From assembly GCA_019429125.1 (NCBI GenBank), contig JAHYJO010000012.1:1-48506 (forward strand): 48,506 nt of DNA, in the 5' to 3' direction. The notes beneath the pieces were generated by a model. That model did not search any database and was not told the origin of the DNA. It saw nothing but the letters and a program-made list of their open reading frames with translations. Numbering within the stretch: the stretch's first letter is position 1; every line of letters starts with the position of its first letter. Shown here piece after piece: positions 17,218 through 24,490 of the stretch. The DNA comes from Nanobdellati archaeon. Its GTDB lineage: Archaea > EX4484-52 > GLR71. Both the position numbers and the translations under genes were made by a program.

Positions 17218-17861
17218 AAATGGAATAGTTTTGATTGTTTTTTTTCATATATTATATTTTGTGCGGTCTTCCATGAATGCCGGACATATTCTGGAAAGGT
17301 TTTATTCTTTTTAAAATATGATCTTAGGAATTCTTTTGTCTTTGGATCTGCTGGGTAACCTGAGCCTATTGGTTCATTTAGCTCTTTTTCAATCAGTTTT
17401 ATGTTTTTGTCTCTTGTCACTTTGGCTATTATTGATGCTGCTGATACGACTGGGTATCTTTCATCCGCTTTGTGTTCTGCAATCAGGTTTATTTTTCTGT
17501 TGACTTTTGCTTTTAGGCGTTCGGGAAAGTCTGAGTTTCTTTCGGGGAGGTCAAGGTATACTGTATCTGCATCAAGGCTGTTTATTATTTCCGCAAAGGC
17601 GTTCAATTCTATTTCGTTTAGTGATATATTTTTTCTTAAGTTGTCTATATCTTTTGCAGTTATTGTGATTGTTTTTATCTTTGTCGCAATCTTTTTTATT
17701 TCGGTTTGCAGTTCTTCCCGTCTTTTAGGAGATAAGAGCTTTGAATCTTTGATATCAAGCTCTTTTAAGATAATTTCATCCTTTGTCCTTATCTGTATGC
17801 CTGAGAGTGTCATTGGACCAATTACTGGACCTCTGCCTGCTTCATCTAGTCCTATTATCAT
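17214..17861 (-). CDS. rnhB: Ribonuclease HII
   Basis: Cleaves RNA of RNA-DNA hybrids and removes single ribonucleotides from DNA. 215 residues. Catalytic signature IGLDEAGRGPVIGP (D6, E7), the conserved KADERYPVVSAASIIAKVTRD block and the GSGYPAD motif are all present. It is the first leftward gene after the ribosomal operon and diverges from tRNA-iMet. The family assignment is secure. Confidence 0.96.
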   Translation of the reverse strand: MIIGLDEAGRGPVIGPMTLSGIQIRTKDEIILKELDIKDSKLLSPKRREELQTEIKKIATKIKTITITAKDIDNLRKNISLNEIELNAFAEIINSLDADTVYLDLPERNSDFPERLKAKVNRKINLIAEHKADERYPVVSAASIIAKVTRDKNIKLIEKELNEPIGSGYPADPKTKEFLRSYFKKNKTFPEYVRHSWKTAQNIIYEKKQSKLFHF

Positions 17862-17945
17862 ATATATCCTCGGGGTATGCGTTAAGCTTATAAAAATAAG
17901 TATTATATTGTATATATTCTTATTGTATTATATTATTTTTTTAGT

Positions 17946-18020
17946 AGCGGGATGGAATAGCTTGGAGTGTTCGTCGGGCTCATAACCCGAAGGTCAGAGG
18001 TTCAAATCCTCTTCCCGCTA
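17946..18020 (+). tRNA. tRNA-Met (CAU), initiator type
   Basis: A 75-nt cloverleaf can be folded by eye: acceptor AGCGGGA with TCCCGCT plus discriminator A; anticodon stem TCGGG/CCCGA with loop CTCATAA; T-stem AGAGG/CCTCT with loop TTCAAAT. The A1:U72 first pair and three consecutive G:C pairs next to the anticodon loop (GGG/CCC) are archaeal initiator features. CCA is not encoded. No intron is seen. Confidence 0.95.
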
Positions 18021-18031
18021 TATTTTTTAAT

Positions 18032-18535
18032 CTAGGGTATTATCCATTGGATAAAAGTTACTACTTTGAGTATACCTTTTGAAAGGAAAATGAGTATTTT
18101 TGTCTTTAAGCTTGCTTTTTTTGTTGTGCTGTATTCTATCTTGTCACTATTTATTGCATCAAGTATTACTTGTGCTGGGTCATTTGAAGATTCAATTGTA
18201 GTCAGGTCTTCAAGTACTGTTTCGTTCAGTTTTAGTGTTATTGTGGCATTTGGGTCTGAACCTTTTTTTATGTATTCAAGGCTTCCGTTATTGGTCGTGA
18301 TTGTGAATACTTGATTTGTTTCAGTAAGTGTTATTTCTAAAATTTCGTTACCTAAGGTGTTTTTTAAGGTTTCCATTGCGTTGTTATCTGGATTTTCTGT
18401 GTTTATATAATCTTTTATTTGATCTACTGTTTCATTGCTTATTTCGATATTTTCAAACTGGTTATAATCAATAGCGGAGACTATTGTAGAACTAAATATT
18501 AACCAAAATACCATTGCTGTTAGCGTTTTTCTCAT
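18032..18535 (-). CDS. Secreted or membrane-anchored protein, possibly SCP2-like
   Basis: 167 residues with an N-terminal signal peptide (MRKTLTAMVFWLIFSSTIVSA, likely cut after VSA) and a C-terminal hydrophobic segment (ILIFLSKGILKVVTFIQWII). The middle has beta-strand-rich text (EILEITLTETNQVFTITTNNG) and then DPNATITLKLNETVLEDL, which recalls a sterol-carrier-protein-2-like fold. That resemblance is weak. It probably sits on the outer face of the membrane. It is next to the repeat-rich locus but likely unrelated to it. Confidence 0.6.
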   Translation of the reverse strand: MRKTLTAMVFWLIFSSTIVSAIDYNQFENIEISNETVDQIKDYINTENPDNNAMETLKNTLGNEILEITLTETNQVFTITTNNGSLEYIKKGSDPNATITLKLNETVLEDLTTIESSNDPAQVILDAINSDKIEYSTTKKASLKTKILIFLSKGILKVVTFIQWIIP

Positions 18536-18577
18536 ATGTGTATATGTGGTTTGGTTGTTTATATATCTTTGGGGTTT

Positions 18578-18806
18578 ATGGTGCCTAATTGGTGATTTTT
18601 GGTCATTATTGTTGGGATGGTGCCTAATTGTGTCCTTTTTGTAGATTTGTGTTGATTTTAAGATGAATGGGTTTGTCTCTTTTTGGTTTTTTGGTTTTTT
18701 GGTTATGTGTAAGTATATAGTGCCTAACTGCTTGGTTTATTGTTAAATTAAAGTATGGTGACTAACTGTATTTTTTTGTATGTGTTATATGAATAGTGCC
18801 TAATTG
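18578..18806 (+). repeat. Five direct copies of GGTGCCTAAYTG (left cluster)
   Basis: Copies start at about 18580, 18619, 18719, 18758 (GGTGACTAACTG, one mismatch) and 18795. Spacing is irregular (about 40-100 bp) and the intervening DNA is T-rich. All five point rightward, toward the wHTH gene. The same core occurs in the opposite orientation at 22226-22430, so the two clusters bracket the 18.9-22 kb locus. Confidence 0.8.
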
Positions 18807-18865
18807 ATGTTTTTTTCATGTTTTTTTCCGTTAGCTTTATTATCAACCTTTGACCTATTAGTAGT

Positions 18866-19798
18866 ATGGTCTTTGTTTGGCTTGTGAATAAGATTGCAGG
18901 TATATTTAAAAAATATGGGTCTGATATCTCAAAATCTGATGTTGATGAAGATTTCGATATGGTTCTTCAGGTAATTCAGGAAGGTTTCGGAAAGATTAGA
19001 AGTAGGTTTGAAACTGTTGATAATGAAATTAATAATATTCGTGCGGCCGTTCTTTTAAAAGATGTTCATTCTTCAGAGCATGAATCTTTAAGGCAAGATA
19101 TATTATCAAATACTTCTCAATATAATTATATATTAAATAATGTTCATAATTTATATAATCGGATTGATGCTGTTGAACAGAGTGTCGGGGCAGTTAATAA
19201 GTCTAGTGATTCTGAGGAACTTCATCAGATGTATAATAATCTTGATTCTCGTATTCAGTCATCTAATTTAAAAATACAAGAAGAAGTTATGGCTAAAATA
19301 ATTCCACATATTAATGCGATTGAAACTAAGATATCTGATGTTAATTCCAAAAATTATCAGCTTGTTGATGAAATTCGGGTTTTGAAAGAACAGATTAAGA
19401 TGTCTGTAAGATCTTCTGATAACAATGTTATCACAAAGGATAACAATATTGTCTCACCGATTAACAATGTTACCACAACAAATGAGTCATTGGATGTTGT
19501 ATCCCACAGTGTTACAACAGCATTTAAGCCAAGTCGTACGATTATAACATCACGTAATCTTAACAAAGTTTTACCTTCAGCACTTATTCCTACTTTCAAT
19601 GAGTTATTGAATGCTGATAAATTTTTATCTTATTTTGAGCTTGCTAAATTATTGGATAAACGTGAGGCAACTGCTAGAGCTTATGTGAATGATCTTCGTA
19701 ATCGTGGTGTTGCGGTTGAGGAGGAGACACGTGAAAATGGACGAAAACTTGTTAGGCTTGCAAAAGATATACGTCAGCAATATATTATTCCTGAATGA
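18866..19798 (+). CDS. Coiled-coil protein with C-terminal winged-helix domain; candidate DNA-binding segregation factor
   Basis: 310 residues. After a short hydrophobic start (MVFVWLVNKIAGIFKKYG) comes a long helical, heptad-like region (about 30-185, e.g. LDSRIQSSNLKIQEEVMAKI), then an Asn/Thr/Ser-rich linker (about 186-225), then a C-terminal winged helix (NADKFLSYFELAKLLDKREA, TARAYVNDLRNRGVAVEE). Coiled-coil plus HTH is the architecture of plasmid KfrA-like and other nucleoid or partition proteins, but I see no clear homologue. DNA encoding the linker contains palindromes (GATAAC-AAT-GTTATC; TAAC-AAT-GTTA) related to those in the downstream repeats, so the protein may bind its own gene and the adjacent locus. 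That link is inference. Confidence 0.7.
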   Translation: MVFVWLVNKIAGIFKKYGSDISKSDVDEDFDMVLQVIQEGFGKIRSRFETVDNEINNIRAAVLLKDVHSSEHESLRQDILSNTSQYNYILNNVHNLYNRIDAVEQSVGAVNKSSDSEELHQMYNNLDSRIQSSNLKIQEEVMAKIIPHINAIETKISDVNSKNYQLVDEIRVLKEQIKMSVRSSDNNVITKDNNIVSPINNVTTTNESLDVVSHSVTTAFKPSRTIITSRNLNKVLPSALIPTFNELLNADKFLSYFELAKLLDKREATARAYVNDLRNRGVAVEEETRENGRKLVRLAKDIRQQYIIPE

Positions 19799-19870
19799 TT
19801 TATTGGATTCTTTTTTGAGTGTTATAATTTTGTTGTAACAGAGTCATAACCGTGTTCCCACAAGTGTTTG

Positions 19871-20055
19871 GTATAACAGAACAGCAACATAACAATGTTG
19901 TAACAGTGTTATGCGTCAAATGCGTCATTTGTTGTTATCTTGTCTTGGATGTTGTCATATTTAGGGATGTTATTCTTTCTATTTTAATGATACTTTTAGG
20001 TTCTTAAAAAAATTTCCTTTGAAATTCTAATCTTTCTGTTATAATTTATTTTAAT
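19871..20055 (+). repeat. Diverged direct repeat, unit 1 (palindrome plus about 150 bp)
   Basis: Begins near GTATAAC and contains the inverted repeat CAACAT-AACA-ATGTTG (19885-19900), then TGTAACAG, TTATGCGTCA, TTTGTTGTTAT, GATGTTGTC, TCTTTCTATTTT, GGTTCTTAAAA, CTTTGAAATT and CTGTTATAA in order. The same words appear in the same order in unit 2. Confidence 0.75.
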
Positions 20056-20103
20056 ATAAACTATTTCTATTTTTAGGTCGATTTGTATCTGTTTGTTGTT
20101 GTA

Positions 20104-20275
20104 GTATAACAACATAACAATGTTGTAACAGAATTATGTGTCATTCGTTGTTATTTAGTTAGATGTTGTCCTTCTAAGAGTGGTATGATCTTTCTATTTT
20201 TATAATATTTTTTGGTTCCTAAAATTTTTTTCTTTGAAATTTTAATGATCCTGTTATAACTATTTTTATTATGGT
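20104..20275 (+). repeat. Diverged direct repeat, unit 2
   Basis: Shares with unit 1 the perfect CAACAT-AACA-ATGTTG palindrome (20110-20125) and, in order, TGTAACAG, TTATGTGTCA, TTCGTTGTTAT, GATGTTGTC, TCTTTCTATTTT, GGTTCCTAAAA, CTTTGAAATT and CTGTTATAA. Gaps and substitutions separate the copies, so the duplication is old and the words kept may be protein-binding sites. Confidence 0.75.
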
Positions 20276-20664
20276 GTATTTAATCTTTTTTTTTGTTTTT
20301 GTTTTTTTGACTATTATGTGTCTTGCGTTATTGTAGTATTTTTATATTTGATCTATTTTTGTGTTGTAACTATGTTATTTTTGTTATTATCTTTGATATT
20401 GTTATTTATCTGTTATTTTGTTATAACAGCTGTTTTTGGCGTATTTTTTTGGTTTTTCTTCCTTTGGTATATTGTTTGGTTTTTTCTTCTTAACACTTAA
20501 ATTTTATGTATTTTATGTATTTTTTGTGTCTTTGTATTGTGAATACCAAAAGGGTATTTTGTCTAAATATGTTGTTTTTTGTGTATTTTTATCTGATGTT
20601 ATCGTTTTATATATCTCGCTATATTGGTATGTCTTTATATTCTTCTGATTTTTTTATTTTAACT

Positions 20665-20688
20665 CTCACATTTTTTGTGAGTTTTTTT
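20665..20688 (+). terminator. Hairpin with T-tract
   Basis: CTCACA and TGTGAG pair around a five-T loop and are followed by GTTTTTTT. Shape of an intrinsic terminator, though no gene ends here on the plus strand. Confidence 0.45.
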
Positions 20689-20719
20689 AGTAATGTAGCT
20701 TTATAGTAATGTAGCTTTA
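20688..20719 (+). repeat. Tandem 16-bp repeat, two copies (TAGTAATGTAGCTTTA)
   Basis: Two identical adjacent 16-bp units directly follow the hairpin with T-tract. A second 16-bp-period array lies about 100 bp downstream. Confidence 0.8.
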
Positions 20720-20823
20720 TAGTATTATTTTATTATAATTTTATATTTTTATATTTGTATCGTTTTATAGTTGTGTGTCTTTATTTATGTATATTATCAG
20801 GGTTTTATTGTATTATATTTTTA

Positions 20824-20871
20824 TAGTAGTCTATTATCATAGTAGTCTATTATCATAATAGTCTATTATTA
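20824..20871 (+). repeat. Tandem 16-bp repeat, three copies (TAGTAGTCTATTATCA)
   Basis: Units 1 and 2 are identical; unit 3 (TAATAGTCTATTATTA) differs at two positions. The array is embedded in A+T-only DNA, as in easily melted or iteron-like regions. Confidence 0.8.
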
Positions 20872-21094
20872 TAATATCCTATTTGTATATTTTCATTTTA
20901 TTATATTTTCATCTCTATATCACACTATATAATTATAGTTTTATTTTTTTTCATTTTGTGTATGATTGTGCTCAAGAACCCTTACTTAATTGCTATCAAT
21001 TATATGTTTTTTGTCAAAACAGAATAAATTACGTTTGATTTTTTTTATTTTTTTGCAGAAATATTTTTTGTGAATTTTTTTTAACTCTCACATT

Positions 21095-21949
21095 TTAGTT
21101 GATTTTTTTTGTTGAAAGTGGATGTGCTTTGGTGTATATATTTTCTTTTCTTTTGTTTGTTACATGCATATAAATCTGCGTGGTTGCCAGGTTTGAGTGG
21201 CCTAAAAGCTCTTTTATTATCATTATATCTGCATCGTTTTGCAGAAGATGAGTAGCAAAAGAATGTCTTAATGTATGGGGTGTTACTGTTTTTGTTATTC
21301 CACATTGTTCTGAATAATATTTTACTATTCTTTGTATCGATCTTTGAGTCAATCTTTCTTTTTTTAGGTTGATAAAAATAGCTGGGTTGTTATCGTTTCT
21401 AGTTCTTAGATAATTTTTTATTTTTTTTAATGTGCCCTCATCAGCATAGACTATTCTGTCTTTTGAGCCTTTTCCGTCTATTATCTTTATGTTATTTCCT
21501 TCAATATTTTCTCTGTTCATGTCTACAAGTTCTGAAACCCGCATCCCGCAGGCGTAAAGTAGTTGTATGATTGCTCTGTCTCGGAGGTTTTCAATTGATG
21601 TCAGGAGCTTTTGTGTCTCTTCAATTGTCAGAAATCCTGGTAGTTTTTGTGATACTTTTGGTAATTTTATGTTGTCTGCTACTATATTTTTGGTAATCCT
21701 GAAGAAGCTTTTTATTGCGTTGAGGTGTCTGTGTATGGTTGTGTTGGTTGCGTTTTTACCCTGCTGTAAGTAGACTAAATAGTTTTTTATGTCTGTTTCT
21801 GTTATGTCTTGCGGTGATTTTTTTGTGAATTTTAGGAAGTTATCTATTGTGTATACATAGCTTTCTAGGGTGTTGTGTGAATAACCTCTTAGTTTTATTT
21901 CTGTTTTGAAATTTTCAAAATAATTAGGTTTTTGTGTGTCTTCTACCAT
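21095..21949 (-). CDS. xerA: XerA-type tyrosine recombinase
   Basis: Archaeal XerA resolves chromosome dimers at dif. This protein has 284 residues. The N-terminal core-binding domain spans about 8-95 (YSHNTLESYVYTIDNFLKF). The catalytic residues are complete: R137 (ACGMRVSEL), K160 (DGKGSKDR), H225 and R228 (TPHTLRHSFATH), H251 (LLGHSNLATT) and Y260 (QIYMHV). Its position beside a repeat-rich non-coding locus, with a perfect palindrome about 70 bp upstream of the start, supports a dif/terminus role. Flanking genes run mostly toward this place. It is the better candidate for the housekeeping XerA than the copy at 2.7 kb; this ranking is inference. Confidence 0.93.
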   Translation of the reverse strand: MVEDTQKPNYFENFKTEIKLRGYSHNTLESYVYTIDNFLKFTKKSPQDITETDIKNYLVYLQQGKNATNTTIHRHLNAIKSFFRITKNIVADNIKLPKVSQKLPGFLTIEETQKLLTSIENLRDRAIIQLLYACGMRVSELVDMNRENIEGNNIKIIDGKGSKDRIVYADEGTLKKIKNYLRTRNDNNPAIFINLKKERLTQRSIQRIVKYYSEQCGITKTVTPHTLRHSFATHLLQNDADIMIIKELLGHSNLATTQIYMHVTNKRKENIYTKAHPLSTKKIN

Positions 21950-22018
21950 AGTTTATCCGCCTAGATTTTATTATTTTTTCACGTTTGGTCGCTTGTTACT
22001 GTTTTTATCAGAGTGTCA

Positions 22019-22044
22019 TGTCGCATAATATACATTATGCGACA
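22019..22044. repeat. 26-bp perfect palindrome upstream of xerA (candidate Xer site or operator)
   Basis: Arms TGTCGCATAAT and ATTATGCGACA flank ATAC (11-4-11, or 10-6-10). It is about 70 bp upstream of the recombinase start. The perfect symmetry is stronger than usual for dif, so an operator or a transcript hairpin is the alternative. Confidence 0.7.
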
Positions 22045-22225
22045 CAGAATATATTATAGTTTTTATTCCTTATATGCTTTTTGGTGCTACAGTTGCTGTT
22101 TTTTATGTTGTAACATTGTTTTTATAGGGTTTATTTCTGTTTTTTATAGTTTTTGTGGCTTTTTGAGGGGGGGGTAAGATATGTTTTTTTTGTCTTGATT
22201 TATATCTTGTGGTTTTTATTAATAT

Positions 22226-22430
22226 TTGGGCACCATGTTCTATTTTTTCGGATTTATTTAGAAATAGGCACTAGTTTATTTTTGGATGTTTTGTAATGTC
22301 TCTTGTTTAAGATTTAGGCACCAATATTTATTTGTCATATTTTTATTCATGTGGTCTGGTTAATGTTAAGTATTTTTATCTTATTTTATATTTTTTGAAA
22401 TGTTGGTATTTTTTGTAGTTAGGCACCAGT
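22226..22430 (-). repeat. Four copies of GGTGCCTAA in reverse orientation (right cluster)
   Basis: Plus-strand forms are TTGGGCACC (22228), ATAGGCACT (22264), TTTAGGCACC (22313) and GTTAGGCACC (22418). On the minus strand they read GGTGCCYA(A), the same word as the left cluster, so both clusters point into the locus between them. One or two mismatches occur in the first two copies. Confidence 0.75.
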
Positions 22431-22479
22431 AAACTTCGGTGTATTTTTAAGATTTAATAATTATCAATTTTTTGATATT

Positions 22480-22866
22480 TTAAAAGTTAAGCTGGTCTCC
22501 GATATCGAATTTTTCATTTTTGGCTAGCTCGTTTTCGATTTCTAGAACGTATTTACATCGTTTTTTTGGTATGTATAATTTCCATGTCTTGGGCTTTAGA
22601 ATTTTTAAGGGTACTGCATTTTTTTTTATGTCGACAATAGTTTTTTTGTTGTCTATAAATATGATATCTAGATTAAATCTCATAAATGGCATCCATATTG
22701 AGGATTTTCCCTCTTTTATGAATTCCATCAGCATTCTCCCTGATTTTTTGAACATCAGACCGCGTGTGTTTCTCGCTATTGATATCGAAAACTCTATATT
22801 GTCTATTTCTGTCTTTTTTGTCTCGTTTCTTATTGTGATTTTTTTATTTTTTATGATTTTTATCAC
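22480..22866 (-). CDS. DUF192 family protein
   Basis: 128 residues with family landmarks RGLMFKKSG, MPFMRFNLDIIFID and CKYVLEIENE. DUF192 proteins are widespread small beta-rich domains of uncertain role. Unlike many members it has no signal peptide. It starts at GTG, overlapping the trmI stop codon by 4 bp, so the two genes are translationally coupled. Confidence 0.85.
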   Translation of the reverse strand: MIKIIKNKKITIRNETKKTEIDNIEFSISIARNTRGLMFKKSGRMLMEFIKEGKSSIWMPFMRFNLDIIFIDNKKTIVDIKKNAVPLKILKPKTWKLYIPKKRCKYVLEIENELAKNEKFDIGDQLNF

Positions 22867-23636
22867 TCTATATCCTTTTTATTTTCTTTTTTTATATATC
22901 TTGCAAATACTAAGAAACCAGTATGACCGAGCATTGCTGTTTTTGGTCTTATACATTTTTCATTTTCCCAATCTCGTATAAGACATTCTCTGAAAACTAT
23001 GTTTATGAAACCTTTTGAGTCTAACATATTTATGGCTGCTGTGCTTTGTTCTATGCAGGGTGAATATACGGCAATCCTGCCTCCTACTTTTAGATTTTTA
23101 GTTATTTTTTTTATTGTATCTTGTGGTAGTGGCATGTCAAGTATTATAACATCAAAATCTGTACCTTGTTCCTCTTTTATGTCTCCTGCTTTAACTTCTA
23201 CATTATTCAATCCCATGCGTCTTATGTTTTCTGTGCCTATTTTATAGTGTTTTTCGTTTTTTTCCCAGCTTACAACTGATTTTGCAATGTTTCCAAGATG
23301 TGATGTAAGGAATGCTGAACCACATCCTGCCTCAAGTACTTTTGTTGTTTTTCCTATTCCGCAAAAAGTAGTTATCATGCCTACATCTTTAGGATGTATT
23401 ATTTGTGGTCCTCTTTTCAGGCTTTTGGATAAAAGATCCCTAAAATCGGGTACAAGAACTAAAAATTCATTTCCTGTTGTAGTTTTGTATCTTTTTCCGT
23501 ATGATTTTCCGATTATGTCTTTTAGTTGGAATGCACCGTATTGTGAGTGGAATGTGCGTAACTCTATATCTATGAGATATGAGTTACCTGAATCATGCAT
23601 TATTATGGCCTTGTCGCCTTCTTTTATATTTGTCAT
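22863..23636 (-). CDS. trmI: tRNA (adenine-N1)-methyltransferase TrmI
   Basis: SAM-dependent enzyme forming m1A at positions 57/58 of tRNA in archaea. 257 residues with an N-terminal beta domain (KEGDKAIIMHDSGNSYLID) and then a Rossmann methyltransferase: KRGPQIIHPKDVGMIT, SAM-binding LEAGCGSAFLTSHL (the usual GSGxLT is slightly altered) and catalytic-region ILDMPLPQ in place of the common DxPxPW. It overlaps the DUF192 gene and follows the cis-prenyltransferase gene by 16 bp, forming a three-gene leftward operon. Confidence 0.88.
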   Translation of the reverse strand: MTNIKEGDKAIIMHDSGNSYLIDIELRTFHSQYGAFQLKDIIGKSYGKRYKTTTGNEFLVLVPDFRDLLSKSLKRGPQIIHPKDVGMITTFCGIGKTTKVLEAGCGSAFLTSHLGNIAKSVVSWEKNEKHYKIGTENIRRMGLNNVEVKAGDIKEEQGTDFDVIILDMPLPQDTIKKITKNLKVGGRIAVYSPCIEQSTAAINMLDSKGFINIVFRECLIRDWENEKCIRPKTAMLGHTGFLVFARYIKKENKKDIE

Positions 23637-23652
23637 ATATATTCGTTCCTAT

Positions 23653-24354
23653 CTATCTTCCGAATCGTCTTTTTCTTTTTGCGAATTCATTTATACAATT
23701 ATTGAATTCATCTTCTGTAAATTCTGGCCAGAGTGTGTCTATAAAGAAAAGTTCACTGTACGCTGATTGCCATGTAAGGAAATCTGACATCCTTTTTTCT
23801 CCACCTGTGCGTATTATCATGTCTGGTGCACTTTTAAGGGACAGTTGCTCATTTAATGTCTCTGGATTTATGTCTTTAATTGTCATTTTTTTGTCAATTG
23901 CCAATTCTGCAATATTTTTTACAGCATCTGCAATCTCTTGCCGTCCGCTGTATGCTATTGCTAGGTTCAGAGTAATTATTTTGTTATCTTTTGTGGTATT
24001 TATTGTATCTTTTAATAATTCCTGTATATCTTCGGGTAATAATTCAATTTTACCAATTACTTTTATTTTTACATTAGTTTCTTGTATATCTTTTTTGAAT
24101 TCTTCATCGTTTAGTTCTTTTTTGAATATATTCATAATCATATCAAATTCTTTTTTTGGGCGGTTAAAATTATCAAGGGAAAGTGCATATAATGTTATTT
24201 CTTTAATATTACTGTCTATTATCCATCCTATTAAAGATCTTACTTTTTTAGCACCCCATTTATGACCCATACATGGCTGTTTCATAAGTTTTTTTGCAAA
24301 CCTACGGTTACCATCCATTATTATGCCTATATGGTTGGGGGTAGTTTTATCCAT
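23653..24354 (-). CDS. uppS: cis-prenyltransferase (undecaprenyl/polyprenyl diphosphate synthase)
   Basis: Condenses isopentenyl diphosphate into long-chain polyprenyl diphosphate, the lipid carrier for N-glycosylation and other surface glycans. 233 residues, standard for the family. Catalytic signature HIGIIMDGNRRFAKK (D14), the substrate region LYALSLDNFNRPKKE, and the C-terminal IRTGGEKRMSDFLTWQSAYSELFF are clear. It heads the operon with trmI and DUF192 and diverges from the prepilin peptidase. Confidence 0.94.
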   Translation of the reverse strand: MDKTTPNHIGIIMDGNRRFAKKLMKQPCMGHKWGAKKVRSLIGWIIDSNIKEITLYALSLDNFNRPKKEFDMIMNIFKKELNDEEFKKDIQETNVKIKVIGKIELLPEDIQELLKDTINTTKDNKIITLNLAIAYSGRQEIADAVKNIAELAIDKKMTIKDINPETLNEQLSLKSAPDMIIRTGGEKRMSDFLTWQSAYSELFFIDTLWPEFTEDEFNNCINEFAKRKRRFGR

Positions 24355-24490
24355 GGGAATGACCAGAATTGTGTAGGTGTAATATATTATTTTTGTTTAT
24401 TTGATTAATATTAGTTATTTAATAGTTTTATATATATTTGTCTATGTTTTTTGGAAATCATTATTTAAATGTTTGAACTAAATAATTCGT

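Larger units (their letters stand above)
19799..21094. other. 1.3-kb non-coding, T-rich repeat region
   Basis: No credible gene. The three track ORFs here (20318-20706) are low-complexity Phe/Leu/Val/Tyr strings from T-rich DNA. The first 480 bp hold two diverged direct repeats with palindromes, and the remainder is extremely A+T-rich with two 16-bp tandem arrays and a hairpin with a T-tract. AACTCTCACATTTT occurs twice (20661 and 21083). It looks like a cis-acting DNA locus (origin, centromere or terminus). Confidence 0.65.
21950..22479. other. Non-coding region upstream of xerA with palindrome and inverted GGTGCCTAA copies
   Basis: No gene found. It holds a 26-bp palindrome, another TGTTGTAACATTG element near 22108 related to the repeat-unit sites, a run of eight Gs near 22167, and the right cluster of TTAGGCACC repeats. 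Confidence 0.6.

Noticed and set aside
17318-17985. Plus-strand ORFs opposite rnhB (61 and 194 aa)
   Set aside because: Antisense shadow of RNase HII; the longer one runs into the tRNA-iMet gene.
20318-20706. Three overlapping plus-strand ORFs (60, 70 and 66 aa)
   Set aside because: They are Phe/Leu/Val/Tyr strings that come from T-rich DNA; overlapping frames all stay open, there is no ribosome binding site, and tandem repeats run through the region.
20824-20871. CRISPR-like array
   Set aside because: Adjacent 16-bp units without spacers and no cas genes; these are simple tandem repeats.
22167-22174. Run of eight Gs as a phase-variation tract
   Set aside because: It is not inside or just upstream of a gene whose expression it could switch; no supporting context.
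18578-22430. Replication origin with Orc1/Cdc6
   Set aside because: No orc1/cdc6 gene is in the window and gene directions converge on the locus rather than diverge; kept only as an alternative.
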